Shown here in pieces: positions 46,085 through 55,074 of a stretch of DNA of 64,000 nucleotides. How positions within the stretch are numbered: position 1 is the first letter of the stretch; each line of letters begins with the position of its first letter. The position numbers were made by a program, and so were the translations under genes. This stretch comes from Pseudomonas lini. Its GTDB lineage: Bacteria; Pseudomonadota; Gammaproteobacteria; Pseudomonadales; Pseudomonadaceae. A model generated the notes under the pieces. The model was not told the origin of the DNA. It saw only the letters and a list, made by a program, of their open reading frames with translations, and searched no databases. The stretch spans positions 4,154,001 through 4,218,000 of the forward strand of contig NZ_OZ061318.1 in the NCBI RefSeq assembly GCF_964063345.1, in the 5' to 3' direction.

Positions 46085-47680
46085 CTACTTCACCTGAGTG
46101 GTGGCGAAGTTATTAGTGGTGAGGGGGCTAATGTGATAGCCCTCTACGTTGGTGCGCATTGCGGTGAACATACGGGTGTGCGCCATGCTGATCCACGGCT
46201 GGTCCTGATTGAAAATGGCCTGGGCCTGCTCGTAGAGCGCGGCGCGTTCGGCCGGATCCACTTTGGCCCGTGCCTGGTCGAGCAGTGCCTGGAATTTCTC
46301 GTTGCACCAGCGTGCATAGTTTTCGCCGTTTTTGGCGGCCTCACAACTGAGCATAGGCGTCAGGAAGTTATCCGGGTCGCCGTTATCGCCGGCCCATCCA
46401 GCAGACACCATATCGTGCTCGCCGTTTTTCGCGCGCTTGAGCATTTCGCCCCATTCCATGACACGAATATCGACTTTGATCCCGACTTTGGCCAGGTCGG
46501 CCTGCATCATCTGCGCGCCGAGCATCGGGTTCGGATTGGTCGGGCCACCACCGTTACGGGTGAACAGGGTAAACGTGGTGCCTTCCGGTACGCCGGCTTC
46601 CTTGAGCAGGGCGCGAGCCTTGTCCAGATCACGTGGCGGGTTGGTCAGTTTGTGGTTGTAGCCCAGCAGGGTGGGCGGGTACGGGTTGACCGCCACGGTC
46701 GCATTGCCTTTGCCAAACAGCGCGTTGACGTAGGCTTCCTTGTCGAACGCGATGTCGATGGCTTTGCGCACCCGCACGTCACTCATGTATTTGTGCTGAG
46801 TGTTCATCGCGATGTAAGACACGGTCATTGCGTTCAGTTCATCGACCTTCAGCTTGTCGTCTTTCTTGATGCTCGGGATGTCATCCGGTTTCGGATACAG
46901 CGCGATCTGGCACTCGTTGGCCTTGAGCTTTTGCAGGCGCACGTTGTTGTCGGTACCGATCGCCAGGATCAGGGCTTCCGCCGGTGGTTTGCCACGGAAG
47001 TAGTCAGGGTTGGCCTTGAAGCGCACCTGAGCGTCCTTGGCGTAACGCTGGAAGATGAACGGACCGGTGCCGACCGGTTTGTTGTTCAGGTCGCCGGTCT
47101 TGTCGGCCTTGAGCAACTGGTCGGCGTACTCGGCGGGGTAGATCGAGGAGAAGGCCATGGCGATGTCGGCCAGGAACGGCGCTTCACGGCGGGTCAGGGT
47201 GAATTTGACCGTGTTGTCGTCGACCTTCTCGACGCTTTTTAGCAGCTCTTTGAAGCCCATGCTTTCAAAGTACGGGAAGCCCACGCTCGACTTGTTGTGC
47301 CACGGGTGTTTGGGGTCCAGCTGACGCTGGAAGCTCCAGACCACGTCGTCGGCATTCATGTCGCGGGTCGGCTTGAAGTAATCGGTGGTGTGAAACTTGA
47401 CGCCTTTGCGCAGGTGGAATGTGTAGGTCAGACCGTCGTCGCTGATGTCCCACGACTCGGCCAGTGCCGGAATCACTTCAGTGGTGCCGGGCTTGAAGTC
47501 TGCCAGACGATTGAAGATGGTTTCGGCCACCGCATCGGCTGTGACTGCAGTCGTGTACTGGACTATGTCGAAGCCTTCCGGACTGGCTTCGGTACAGACC
47601 ACCAAGGGTTTGGCCGAGGCGCCGACGGCGACACTCAGCAACGCGGCAGCGATGGCCGCTCGTAGGGGAAGCATTTTCAT
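46085..47680 (-). CDS. dppA: Dipeptide-binding periplasmic protein (DppA4 position)
   Basis: A 531-residue family-5 solute-binding protein. Signal peptide to about residue 23 (SVAVGASAKP), then LVVCTEASPEGFD, VKFHTTDYFKPTRDMNADDVVWSF (the family signature), NKPVGTGPFIFQRY, and VSAGWAGDNGDPDNFLTPML near the dipeptide pocket. Of the four binding proteins it differs most (FLTPM instead of WL), suggesting different peptide preference. It lies next to dppB, so it is the one most tightly linked to the permease genes; position matches PA4502. Confidence 0.92.
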   Translation of the reverse strand: MKMLPLRAAIAAALLSVAVGASAKPLVVCTEASPEGFDIVQYTTAVTADAVAETIFNRLADFKPGTTEVIPALAESWDISDDGLTYTFHLRKGVKFHTTDYFKPTRDMNADDVVWSFQRQLDPKHPWHNKSSVGFPYFESMGFKELLKSVEKVDDNTVKFTLTRREAPFLADIAMAFSSIYPAEYADQLLKADKTGDLNNKPVGTGPFIFQRYAKDAQVRFKANPDYFRGKPPAEALILAIGTDNNVRLQKLKANECQIALYPKPDDIPSIKKDDKLKVDELNAMTVSYIAMNTQHKYMSDVRVRKAIDIAFDKEAYVNALFGKGNATVAVNPYPPTLLGYNHKLTNPPRDLDKARALLKEAGVPEGTTFTLFTRNGGGPTNPNPMLGAQMMQADLAKVGIKVDIRVMEWGEMLKRAKNGEHDMVSAGWAGDNGDPDNFLTPMLSCEAAKNGENYARWCNEKFQALLDQARAKVDPAERAALYEQAQAIFNQDQPWISMAHTRMFTAMRTNVEGYHISPLTTNNFATTQVK

Positions 47681-47716
47681 CTAGAGCCCTCTGCAATCGG
47701 TTGAACAGAAAAGCCA

Positions 47717-47741
47717 CGGCTGACTCATCATGAGTCAGCCG
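47717..47741 (-). terminator. Hairpin after the OprD-type porin gene
   Basis: CGGCTGACTCA and its perfect complement flank TCA; CTTTTC follows on the minus strand. It lies 13 bp after the porin stop and before the binding-protein gene, a probable intrinsic terminator. Confidence 0.8.
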
Positions 47742-47753
47742 CAGGCATGCGTT

Positions 47754-49187
47754 TTACAAAATGTTGAACGGGATGGTGGTCACGAGACGGAACTCGTTGA
47801 TGCTGCCATCCGCCTGGTTTTCGCTGGCGCGGTGAGCGGTGTAGGTCGCGCGAATGGCGGTGGCCTTGAGTGGGCCGCTCTGCACGGCGTACGAAGCGCC
47901 GATGCCGTATTCATAGTGGTGTTCGCCATCCTGGCTCTGGATGCCGTCATAACCCTTGTCTGCCACGCCGCCGTTGCCGGTGTAGTGAGTGCCGTCGATG
48001 CCCCAGCCGCGAGCCTGGTAGATGTTGAATTTCAGGCCAGGCACGCCGTATTCGGCCATGTTCAGACCGTAGGCAATCTGGAAGGATTTCTCGTTCGGGC
48101 CGTTGAAGTCCGACAGCAGGGAGTTGGCCAGGTAGATGCCGTTGGTTTCGTGCAGGTAGTCGAAGTACTCGTTACCGTTCACTTCCTGATAGGAGAAGGT
48201 CAGGCTGTGAGCCTGGTGGGTCAGGCCGAACGACAGGGAGTAGGTGTCGTTGTCGATCTTGCCGATCAGCGCTTTACCTTCTTCCTGGGTTTTGTAGTAG
48301 TTCAGGCCTGTGGTCAGGCTCAAGACCTGGCTGTCGCCCAGCACATGACTGGCGCCGAAGTAGTACTGGTTCCAGATGTCTTCGGCCTGGGTCGCCCAGA
48401 GGCTGGTGGTCAGGCTGGCGAATGGGGTGTAGGTGATGCCGCCCGTGTAGACGTGATCGGTTTCAACGATGCCGTTGGCGTATTCGGTACGGAATTTACG
48501 CTGGCTTTCTTCGGTACGCGGAGAGTTGCGATCAAAGGTGGCCAGGTCGAAAGCCAGGTTGTTCAGCTCTTCGCTGTGGATGGCCACACCTTGAAAGCTC
48601 GAAGGCAGCGCACGGTTACCGATGACATCGACCATCGGGCTGCTGAAGTTCTGGCGGCCAGCGGTCAGGGTGGTGTTGGACACACGGGCCTTGACGTTGG
48701 CCAGGCCCAGTTTGCTCCACTGGCCGACGGCGTCGCCACCTTCTTCGGTCAGGGTACGGTTGTTGCCCGCGCCAGGACGGGTACCCGGTGCGCCGCCGTT
48801 GTTGGACGCCAGATCCTTGCGATCACGATCCAGAGCGATGGCGTTGTAGGCCGCCACTTCTGTGCTGAAACCCACGGTACCTTCAGTGAAGCCCGAGTTG
48901 TACTTGATGATGGTGCCCTGGACCCAGTTGATACGACGATCAGTCGGGGTTGAAACGCCATCCTTCTTATAGGCGAACTTGGCACCACGTTTCAGTTGCT
49001 CGTTGGCGTACCAGTTACGCGTGCTGCCGGTGACCGATTGGCCTTCGACAAAGCCGGTTGCTTCGGCTTGAGCGCTTTTGGTGTTGACCGTAACCGGGGT
49101 GAAAGCCTGGCTCTGGGATTCAGCGTACGCCGTGGCGGTCACGCTGCTGATGGCCAAGGCCAATAACGCGGTGCTGCTCAGTTTCAT
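47754..49187 (-). CDS. opdP: OprD-family porin (OpdP-like, dipeptide entry)
   Basis: A 477-residue outer-membrane channel. Signal peptide MKLSSTALLALAISSVTATAYA, then the OprD-type plug-barrel pattern (ARNWYA-like RNWYANEQLKRG, GRQNFSSPMVDVIGNRALPSSFQG, LKATAIRATYTAHR, ending FRLVTTIPFNIL). OpdP in P. aeruginosa passes Gly-Glu type dipeptides and some carbapenems. Its place inside the dpp cluster, as PA4501, supports the same role. The ATG at 49187 follows AAGGAG. It is followed by its own terminator. Confidence 0.9.
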   Translation of the reverse strand: MKLSSTALLALAISSVTATAYAESQSQAFTPVTVNTKSAQAEATGFVEGQSVTGSTRNWYANEQLKRGAKFAYKKDGVSTPTDRRINWVQGTIIKYNSGFTEGTVGFSTEVAAYNAIALDRDRKDLASNNGGAPGTRPGAGNNRTLTEEGGDAVGQWSKLGLANVKARVSNTTLTAGRQNFSSPMVDVIGNRALPSSFQGVAIHSEELNNLAFDLATFDRNSPRTEESQRKFRTEYANGIVETDHVYTGGITYTPFASLTTSLWATQAEDIWNQYYFGASHVLGDSQVLSLTTGLNYYKTQEEGKALIGKIDNDTYSLSFGLTHQAHSLTFSYQEVNGNEYFDYLHETNGIYLANSLLSDFNGPNEKSFQIAYGLNMAEYGVPGLKFNIYQARGWGIDGTHYTGNGGVADKGYDGIQSQDGEHHYEYGIGASYAVQSGPLKATAIRATYTAHRASENQADGSINEFRLVTTIPFNIL

Positions 49188-49323
49188 GGGTGAAGCTCCT
49201 TACTTACTTTTTTTTAATGCCGGTCTTTTTTGGTGATCCGGCTATTTGGTTTAGAACTTATGCACGCATCGCAAACGTTTGCTACAGGCCGAATTGGCGA
49301 ATTACGGCAATACGCTTGCGTGA

Positions 49324-49340
49324 GGGCGGATTCCGCCCCC
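49324..49340 (-). other. Small hairpin after the third binding-protein gene
   Basis: GGGCGGA-TT-CCGCCC, a tight stem 20 bp after the stop of the 49359 gene on the minus strand, with no T-run. Possible mRNA 3' stabiliser. Confidence 0.45.
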
Positions 49341-49358
49341 AGCGTTCTGGCTAATCGG

Positions 49359-50960
49359 TTATTGGTCGATACTGACGCCCGAGAACACGTTACGGCCGAA
49401 AGGACTTACCTTGAATCCTTCGACTTTGGCGCTCAACGGCTGGTTGACCGTCGAGTGGGCGACCGGCGTGATCGGCACCTGCTGCTTGAGGTACTGTTGC
49501 GCCTGTTTGTAGAGCACGGTGCGCTGGTCGCGATCGGTCACGACCTTGGCCTGCTTGATCAGCTTGTCGTAAGCCGGATCACACCACATGGAGTAGTTGT
49601 TGCCGCCAATGGCATCGCAGCTGTAAAGCGTGCCGAGCCAGTTGTCCGGATCACCATTGTCACCGGTCCAGCCGATCAGGCTGATGTCGTGCTCGCCGTT
49701 CTTGGTGCGCTTGATGTACTCGCCCCATTCGTAGCTGACGATCTTGATCTTGAGGCCGATCTTCGCCCAATCCGCCTGGAGCATTTCGGCCATCAGCTTG
49801 GCGTTGGGGTTATACGGACGCTGAACCGGCATGGCCCAGAGAGTGATTTCAGTGCCTTCCTTCACGCCGGCAGCCTTGAGTAGTTCCTTGGCTTTTTCCG
49901 GGTTGTAGGCGGCGTCTTTAATCGTCTCGTCGTAAGACCATTGGGTCGGTGGCATGGCGTTGACCGCCAGTTGGCCGGCGCCTTGATAGACGGCGTTGAG
50001 AATGCCTTGCTTGTTCACCGCCATGTCCAGCGCCTGGCGCACTTCGAGCTGATCGAACGGTTTGTGCCGCACGTTATAGGCGATGTAACCGAGGTTGAAG
50101 CCGGGCTTCTCGATCAGTTGCAGTTTCGGATCGTTTTTCAGTGCGGTCACGTCGGCCGGGCGCGGATGCAGGGTGATCTGGCATTCGTTGGCCTTGAGTT
50201 TCTGCACGCGCACCGAAGCATCGGTGTTGATGGCGAAAATCAGGTTGTCGAGCTTGACCCGGCTCGGGTCCCAGTACTGCTTGTTGCCGCTGTAACGGAT
50301 GTTGGAATCTTTCTGGTAGCTCTTGAACACGAACGGGCCAGTGCCGATCGGCTTCTGGTTGATGTCGCTCGGCTTGCCGGAGGCCAGCAACTGGTCGGCG
50401 TATTCGGCGGAAAGGATCGCGGCGAAGCTCATGGCAATATTCTGGATGAACGCGGCGTCGACGCTGTTGAGCGTCATCACCACGGTCAGCGGCCCGGTCT
50501 TCTCGACCTTGGCGATGTTCTTGTTCAGGCTCATCCCGTTGAAATACGGGAACTCGGTCGGATAAGCCTTACGAAAGGGTTGCTGCGGATCGAGCATGCG
50601 ATTGAAGGTGAACAGCACGTCATCAGCGTTGAAATCGCGGGTCGGTGTGAAGTATTTGGTCGTGTGAAATTTCACCCCTTCGCGCAAGTGAAAGGTGTAC
50701 TTGAGGCCATCCTCGGAAATATCCCACCTCGTTGCCAGACCTGGTACGACGTTGGTGGCGCCTTTTTCAAACTCTGCCAATCGGTTGTACAGCGGCTCGG
50801 CGGCGTCGTTATCGGTCGCAGTGGTGTACTGCGCCGTGTCGAAACCGGCGGGGCTGCCTTCGGAGCAGAACACCAGGCTGTTATTGGCGGCCTGGCTGAT
50901 GGAAGTGACGGCCAGCAGGCCGGTGCTCAGCAATGCGGATAAAACCAAGGTATGGCGCAT
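49359..50960 (-). CDS. dppA: Dipeptide-binding periplasmic protein (DppA3 position)
   Basis: A 533-residue family-5 binding protein. Signal peptide to about residue 24 (SISQAA), LVFCSEGSPAGFDTAQYT, VKFHTTKYFTPTRDFNADDVLFTF, KPIGTGPFVFKSYQKDSNIRY, and GWTGDNGDPDNWLGTLYSC at the ligand site. It resembles the 51262 protein strongly and belongs to the same tandem family. The ATG at 50960 follows AGGGAGCG. In P. aeruginosa mdpA and psdR precede this paralogue; here nothing but 300 bp separates it from the next binding protein. Confidence 0.92.
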   Translation of the reverse strand: MRHTLVLSALLSTGLLAVTSISQAANNSLVFCSEGSPAGFDTAQYTTATDNDAAEPLYNRLAEFEKGATNVVPGLATRWDISEDGLKYTFHLREGVKFHTTKYFTPTRDFNADDVLFTFNRMLDPQQPFRKAYPTEFPYFNGMSLNKNIAKVEKTGPLTVVMTLNSVDAAFIQNIAMSFAAILSAEYADQLLASGKPSDINQKPIGTGPFVFKSYQKDSNIRYSGNKQYWDPSRVKLDNLIFAINTDASVRVQKLKANECQITLHPRPADVTALKNDPKLQLIEKPGFNLGYIAYNVRHKPFDQLEVRQALDMAVNKQGILNAVYQGAGQLAVNAMPPTQWSYDETIKDAAYNPEKAKELLKAAGVKEGTEITLWAMPVQRPYNPNAKLMAEMLQADWAKIGLKIKIVSYEWGEYIKRTKNGEHDISLIGWTGDNGDPDNWLGTLYSCDAIGGNNYSMWCDPAYDKLIKQAKVVTDRDQRTVLYKQAQQYLKQQVPITPVAHSTVNQPLSAKVEGFKVSPFGRNVFSGVSIDQ

Positions 50961-51261
50961 GACGCTCCCTCTTTTTGTAGTGTTATTCAATGCGCCGCGA
51001 TTCCGTCCGGGGACGTTGTGGCTGCATTGAGTTCAAACCAATACGGGCAGCAAACCGATAGCCCACACAGTCACTGGTCAGAGCCCGACGGTAGGGGCCG
51101 TGGGTCTGGCAGTAAATGCGCTGAGTCCTAAAGACTCGTAGGAAAAGGCAACGCGTCCTAAGTCCTGCTGTACGAGACAGCGGATTTGGATGTAGGCAAA
51201 TTCCTAGGTTCTCGGAAGAAAAAAGCAGCGGCGACGCTGAAAACGTCGCCGCTGCCTTTTC
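50961..51261. other. Intergenic region between binding-protein genes
   Basis: 301 bp. It contains the terminator of the upstream binding-protein gene at its right end and the promoter region of the 49359 gene. I see no gene; the mdpA and psdR genes known from PAO1 are absent. Confidence 0.6.
51219..51255 (-). terminator. Intrinsic terminator of the second binding-protein gene
   Basis: GCAGCGGCGACG (51225-51236) and its perfect complement (51244-51255), with a TTTTTT tract on the minus strand, six bases past the stop codon. Confidence 0.92.
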
Positions 51262-52887
51262 TTATTTGCTGACGCTGACGCCGTAGAAGGAGTTCAAGCC
51301 AAACGGGCTGATCTTGAAGTCCTGCACGTTGTCGCGCATGGGTTGGAACACCGTCGAGTGAGCGATAGGTGTCATTGGAACGGCGTCTTTGAGGACGTGT
51401 TGCGCCTGCTTGTACAGTTCGGTGCGCTTGGCCTGATCGGTAGTGCGCTTGGCTTCCTTGACGATGCCGTCGAATTTCTTGTCGCACCACTTGGAGAAGT
51501 TGTTGCCCTGCAGCGAGTCGCAGCCGAACAGCACGTTCAGCCAGTTGTCCGGGTCACCGTTGTCGCCGCTCCAGCCAATCAGCATCGCGCCGTTTTCGCC
51601 GCCTTTGGAGCGCTTGATGTACTCGCCCCACTCGTAGGTCACGATCTTGGCTTTGATACCGATCTTGGCCCAGTCAGACTGCAGCATTTCTGCCATCAGC
51701 TTGGCGTTCGGGTTGTATGGACGCTGAACCGGCATCGCCCACAGGTTGATCTCGGTGCCTTCCTTGATGCCGGCTTCCTTGAGCAGCGCTTTAGCTTTCT
51801 CAGGGTTGTACGGCGCATCCTTGATGGTGGTGTCGTAAGACCATTGGGTCGGTGGCATGGCGTTGACGGCCAGTTGGCCTGCACCCTGATAAACCGAATC
51901 GATGATTTGTTGCTTGTTGACGGCCATGTCCAGTGCCTGACGCACTTTCAACTGAGCCATCGGGTTCGGCTGATCGCTGCCCTTGATCTTGTCCATCACG
52001 TTGTAGGCGATGTAACCCAGGTTGAAACCAGCCTGGTCAGGCACCTTCAGGGTCTTGTCTTCCTTCAGCGCCTTCAAGTCGGCTGGACGTGGGAACAGGG
52101 TGATCTGGCACTCGTTCTTCTTCAGCTTCTGAATACGCACCGACGGGTCGGTGGTGATGGCGAAGATCAAGTTGTCGATCTTCACGTCATCAGGCTTCCA
52201 GTAGTCCTTGTTCCCGGTGTAGCGGATGTTGGAGTCTTTCTGGTAGCTCTTGAATACGAAAGGGCCAGTACCGACCGGCTTCTGGTTGATGTCGGCGGCT
52301 TTGCCTTCCTTGAGCAGCTGGGCAGCGTACTCGGCGGACTGGACCGAGGCAAAACTCATGGCCATGTTCTGAATGAACGCGGCATCAACTTCTTTGAGGG
52401 TGAACTTGACGGTTTTGTCGTCGACTTTATCGATCTTGGTGATGTTGGTATCCATCCCCATGTCGGTGAAGTACGGGAATTCAGTCGGATACGCTTTGCG
52501 GAACGGGTCATCCTTGTTAATCATGCGATTAAAGGTGAACAGCACGTCGTCGGCGTTGAACTCACGAGTTGGCTTGAAGTACGGGGTGGTGTGGAACTTG
52601 ACGCCTTCACGCAGGTGGAAGGTGTAAGTCAGGCCGTCATCGGAAATGTCCCACTTGGTCGCCAGGCCAGGAATAACGGCGGTACCGCCGCGCTCGAACT
52701 GGGTCAGGCGGTTGAACATGGTTTCTGCAGAGGCGTCGAAGTCGGTTCCGGTGGTGTACTGACCAGGATCAAAACCGGCCGGGCTCCCTTCGGAGCAAAA
52801 CACCAGGTTAGTCGCAGCGACGGCGAAAGGTGCGCTGGCTAATAAGCTTGCGCCGACTAAAAACGGAATGACCGCGTGTTTAAGCAT
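51262..52887 (-). CDS. dppA: Dipeptide-binding periplasmic protein (DppA2 position)
   Basis: A 541-residue family-5 binding protein with signal peptide (ASLLASAPFAVAA), LVFCSEGSPAGFDPGQYTTG, VKFHTTPYFKPTREFNADDVLFTF, KPVGTGPFVFKSYQKDSNIRY and GWSGDNGDPDNWLNVLFGC. An insertion near residue 305 (DKIKGSDQPNPMAQ) separates it from its paralogues. The ATG at 52887 has GAGG upstream. It has its own terminator and promoter region, so it is probably controlled separately from the neighbouring binding proteins. Confidence 0.92.
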   Translation of the reverse strand: MLKHAVIPFLVGASLLASAPFAVAATNLVFCSEGSPAGFDPGQYTTGTDFDASAETMFNRLTQFERGGTAVIPGLATKWDISDDGLTYTFHLREGVKFHTTPYFKPTREFNADDVLFTFNRMINKDDPFRKAYPTEFPYFTDMGMDTNITKIDKVDDKTVKFTLKEVDAAFIQNMAMSFASVQSAEYAAQLLKEGKAADINQKPVGTGPFVFKSYQKDSNIRYTGNKDYWKPDDVKIDNLIFAITTDPSVRIQKLKKNECQITLFPRPADLKALKEDKTLKVPDQAGFNLGYIAYNVMDKIKGSDQPNPMAQLKVRQALDMAVNKQQIIDSVYQGAGQLAVNAMPPTQWSYDTTIKDAPYNPEKAKALLKEAGIKEGTEINLWAMPVQRPYNPNAKLMAEMLQSDWAKIGIKAKIVTYEWGEYIKRSKGGENGAMLIGWSGDNGDPDNWLNVLFGCDSLQGNNFSKWCDKKFDGIVKEAKRTTDQAKRTELYKQAQHVLKDAVPMTPIAHSTVFQPMRDNVQDFKISPFGLNSFYGVSVSK

Positions 52888-53041
52888 GGTGGCCTCATGA
52901 TTGTTGTCATTTTTGGAATTAGAGGACGACCTCGTGAGTCGACCTGCGGATACTTATGCAGGGGCCATACCCAATGCAAGATCCTGAATGGCCACAAACC
53001 TTAAACAGTGGCACGAACGTACCTTAATGTCGCATATGTAT

Positions 53042-53057
53042 AAATACTGAAGTATTT
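53042..53057. promoter_or_regulatory. Perfect inverted repeat before the second binding-protein gene
   Basis: AAATACT-GA-AGTATTT, 155 bp upstream of the start at 52887 in an otherwise AT-rich promoter region. The symmetry suits a dimeric repressor, but no regulator can be named. Confidence 0.4.
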
Positions 53058-53106
53058 GACCATTTGCGCAGGTTTTTTACGGTGCAAATCGCGCACCGAT
53101 AAGGGG

Positions 53107-53136
53107 CAACCGGGGCGTCTCGCGCACCCGGTTGGA
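53107..53136 (-). other. Hairpin after the first binding-protein gene
   Basis: CAACCGGG and CCCGGTTG (8 bp, perfect) enclose about 13 nt, just after the stop of the 53145 gene on the minus strand; the 3' side is CCCCTTAT, so a weak terminator at best. Confidence 0.5.
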
Positions 53137-53144
53137 GCCTGGTG

Positions 53145-54755
53145 TTACTTATTTATACCCACTCCATAGAAGGGAGTGAGGCCGAACGGGCTGATCTTGA
53201 AGTCGGTCACTTCCTTGCGCAGTGGCTGGAACACCGTCGAATTCGCAATCGGTGTAATTGGCACCTGTTGCTTAAGGATTTGCTGTGCCTGTTGGTACAG
53301 ATTGACCCGCTGCTGTTTGTCCGTGGACACCTTCGCTTGCTGCACCAGCTTGTCGTAGACCGGGTCGCACCACTTGGCGTAGTTGCTGCCTTTTACTGCG
53401 GCGCAGCTGTAGAGCACGCCAAGCCAGTTGTCCGGGTCACCGTTGTCGCCGGTCCAACCGTAGATCATGGCGTCGTGTTCGCCATTCTTGGCGCGCTTGA
53501 TGTATTCGCCCCATTCGTAGCTGACGATATTGGCCTTGATGCCGACTTTCTCCCAATCCTGCTGGATCATCTGCGCCGACATTCGCGCGTTGGGGTTGGA
53601 GGCGCGCTGCACTGTCATGGCCCACAAATCGATGGTGGTACCGGGCGCAACCCCTGCTTCTTTCAGTAGCGCGCGGGCTTTGGTCGGGTCGTGCGGTGCG
53701 TCCTTGATACTCGGGTCATAGGACCATTGCGCCGGCGGCAAAGCGTTCTGCGCCAGTTGCCCGGCACTCTGGTAGACAGCCTTGATGATCGCCGGTTTGT
53801 CGATGGCCATGTCCAGGGCCTGACGGACCTTGAGCTGGTCCAGCGGCGGGTGAGTCACGTTGTAGGCGAGGAACCCGAGGTTGAAACCTGCTTGTTTGAG
53901 TACCTGCAGATTCGGGTCTTTCTCCATCACTTCGATGTCCGCCGGACGCGGGTAGCCGCTGACCTGGCACTCGCCGGCCTTGAGTTTCTGCAAGCGCACG
54001 GCGGCGTCCGGGGTAATCGAGAAAATCAGGTTATCGAGTTTCACGTCCTCGGGTTTCCAGTAAGCCTTGTTGGCGGCGTAGCGGATCTGCGAGTCCTTTT
54101 GATAGCGCTTGAACACGAATGGGCCGGTGCCGACCGGTTTCTGGTTGAGGTCGGCGGCTTTACCTTCTTTCAACAGTTGCGCGGCGTATTCGGCGGATTG
54201 CACCGAGGCGAAACTCATGGCGAGGTTTTGCACGAACGCGGCGTCGATGTTGTTCAGGCTGAAGCGCACGGTGTGGTCGTCGAGCTTGTCGATGCTTTTG
54301 ATCGTCGTGTTCAGGCCCATGTCGGTGAAGTACGGTGACTCGGCGGGATAAGCCTTGCGGAAAGTATTCTCCGGGTCGAGCAGGCGCTGGAAGGTGAACA
54401 ACACGTCATCGGCGTTGAAGTCGCGGGTCGGGGTGAAGTAGTCGGTGGTGTGGAATTTCACGCCGTCGCGCAGGTGGAAGGTGTAGCTGAGACCGTCCTT
54501 GGACACTTCCCAGCTAGTGGCCAGGCCGGGTTCGATTTCGGTGCCACCGCGTTTGAATTGGGTGAGGCGGTTGAAGACGGTTTCGGCGGAGGCGTCGAAG
54601 TCGGTGCCGCTGGTGTATTGGCTGGGGTCGAAGCCGGCGGGGCTGGCTTCGGAGCAATAGACCAGGGTGGTGGCGGCTTGGGCGAGTGGTGCGGTGGTGG
54701 CGATTGTTGCGAGGGTAAGGGCGAGTAGAAGTGGTTTGACGGTGGTTCTTTCCAT
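53145..54755 (-). CDS. dppA: Dipeptide-binding periplasmic protein (DppA1 position)
   Basis: A 536-residue family-5 binding protein. Signal peptide to about residue 27 (TTAPLAQAA), LVYCSEASPAGFDPSQYTSG, VKFHTTDYFTPTRDFNADDVLFTF, KPVGTGPFVFKRYQKDSQIRY and GWTGDNGDPDNWLGVLYSC. It is the outermost of four paralogues. The ATG at 54755 follows GGGGACT; an upstream in-frame extension of 34 codons is proline-rich and unsupported. Likely feeds the shared DppBCDF transporter after its gene was duplicated. Confidence 0.92.
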   Translation of the reverse strand: MERTTVKPLLLALTLATIATTAPLAQAATTLVYCSEASPAGFDPSQYTSGTDFDASAETVFNRLTQFKRGGTEIEPGLATSWEVSKDGLSYTFHLRDGVKFHTTDYFTPTRDFNADDVLFTFQRLLDPENTFRKAYPAESPYFTDMGLNTTIKSIDKLDDHTVRFSLNNIDAAFVQNLAMSFASVQSAEYAAQLLKEGKAADLNQKPVGTGPFVFKRYQKDSQIRYAANKAYWKPEDVKLDNLIFSITPDAAVRLQKLKAGECQVSGYPRPADIEVMEKDPNLQVLKQAGFNLGFLAYNVTHPPLDQLKVRQALDMAIDKPAIIKAVYQSAGQLAQNALPPAQWSYDPSIKDAPHDPTKARALLKEAGVAPGTTIDLWAMTVQRASNPNARMSAQMIQQDWEKVGIKANIVSYEWGEYIKRAKNGEHDAMIYGWTGDNGDPDNWLGVLYSCAAVKGSNYAKWCDPVYDKLVQQAKVSTDKQQRVNLYQQAQQILKQQVPITPIANSTVFQPLRKEVTDFKISPFGLTPFYGVGINK

Positions 54756-54945
54756 GGAGTCCCCGAGGGCTTGGCGGCGGTGTTTTCCTGAGGGTAGCGT
54801 TGTTGGTGGGATCGGCGGAAATATCGTTTTTTGAGGGGGACCCCTCTGTTGTGGCATACACCCCGGATCATTCGGAATCTCGGCGATCTTTTGATCTTGG
54901 CGGCCTGACAGCCGACCAATTCATTGCAGACATACACCGCTCCAC

Positions 54946-54976
54946 TGTGGGAGCGGGCTTGCCCGCGATGGCGGCC
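54946..54976 (+). repeat. Single REP element
   Basis: TGTGGGAGCGGGCTTGCCCG plus CGATGGCGGCC, with no inverted partner nearby; all other copies of this class here are paired. Confidence 0.85.
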
Positions 54977-55074
54977 TTACAGGCAACGATGTTTATTGAT
55001 TGGTAAAAACATCAGAACCTTCCCACATGTTTTTCAGGTTGTGCGTCGGAAGCGGGCTCCCTAGTCTTTGGTTG

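Noticed and set aside
49210..49255. GCCGG...CCGGC with T-run before the porin gene as a terminator
   Set aside because: The loop is 14 nt with a T-run inside it rather than after the stem, and it lies upstream of the porin start, so I do not call it.
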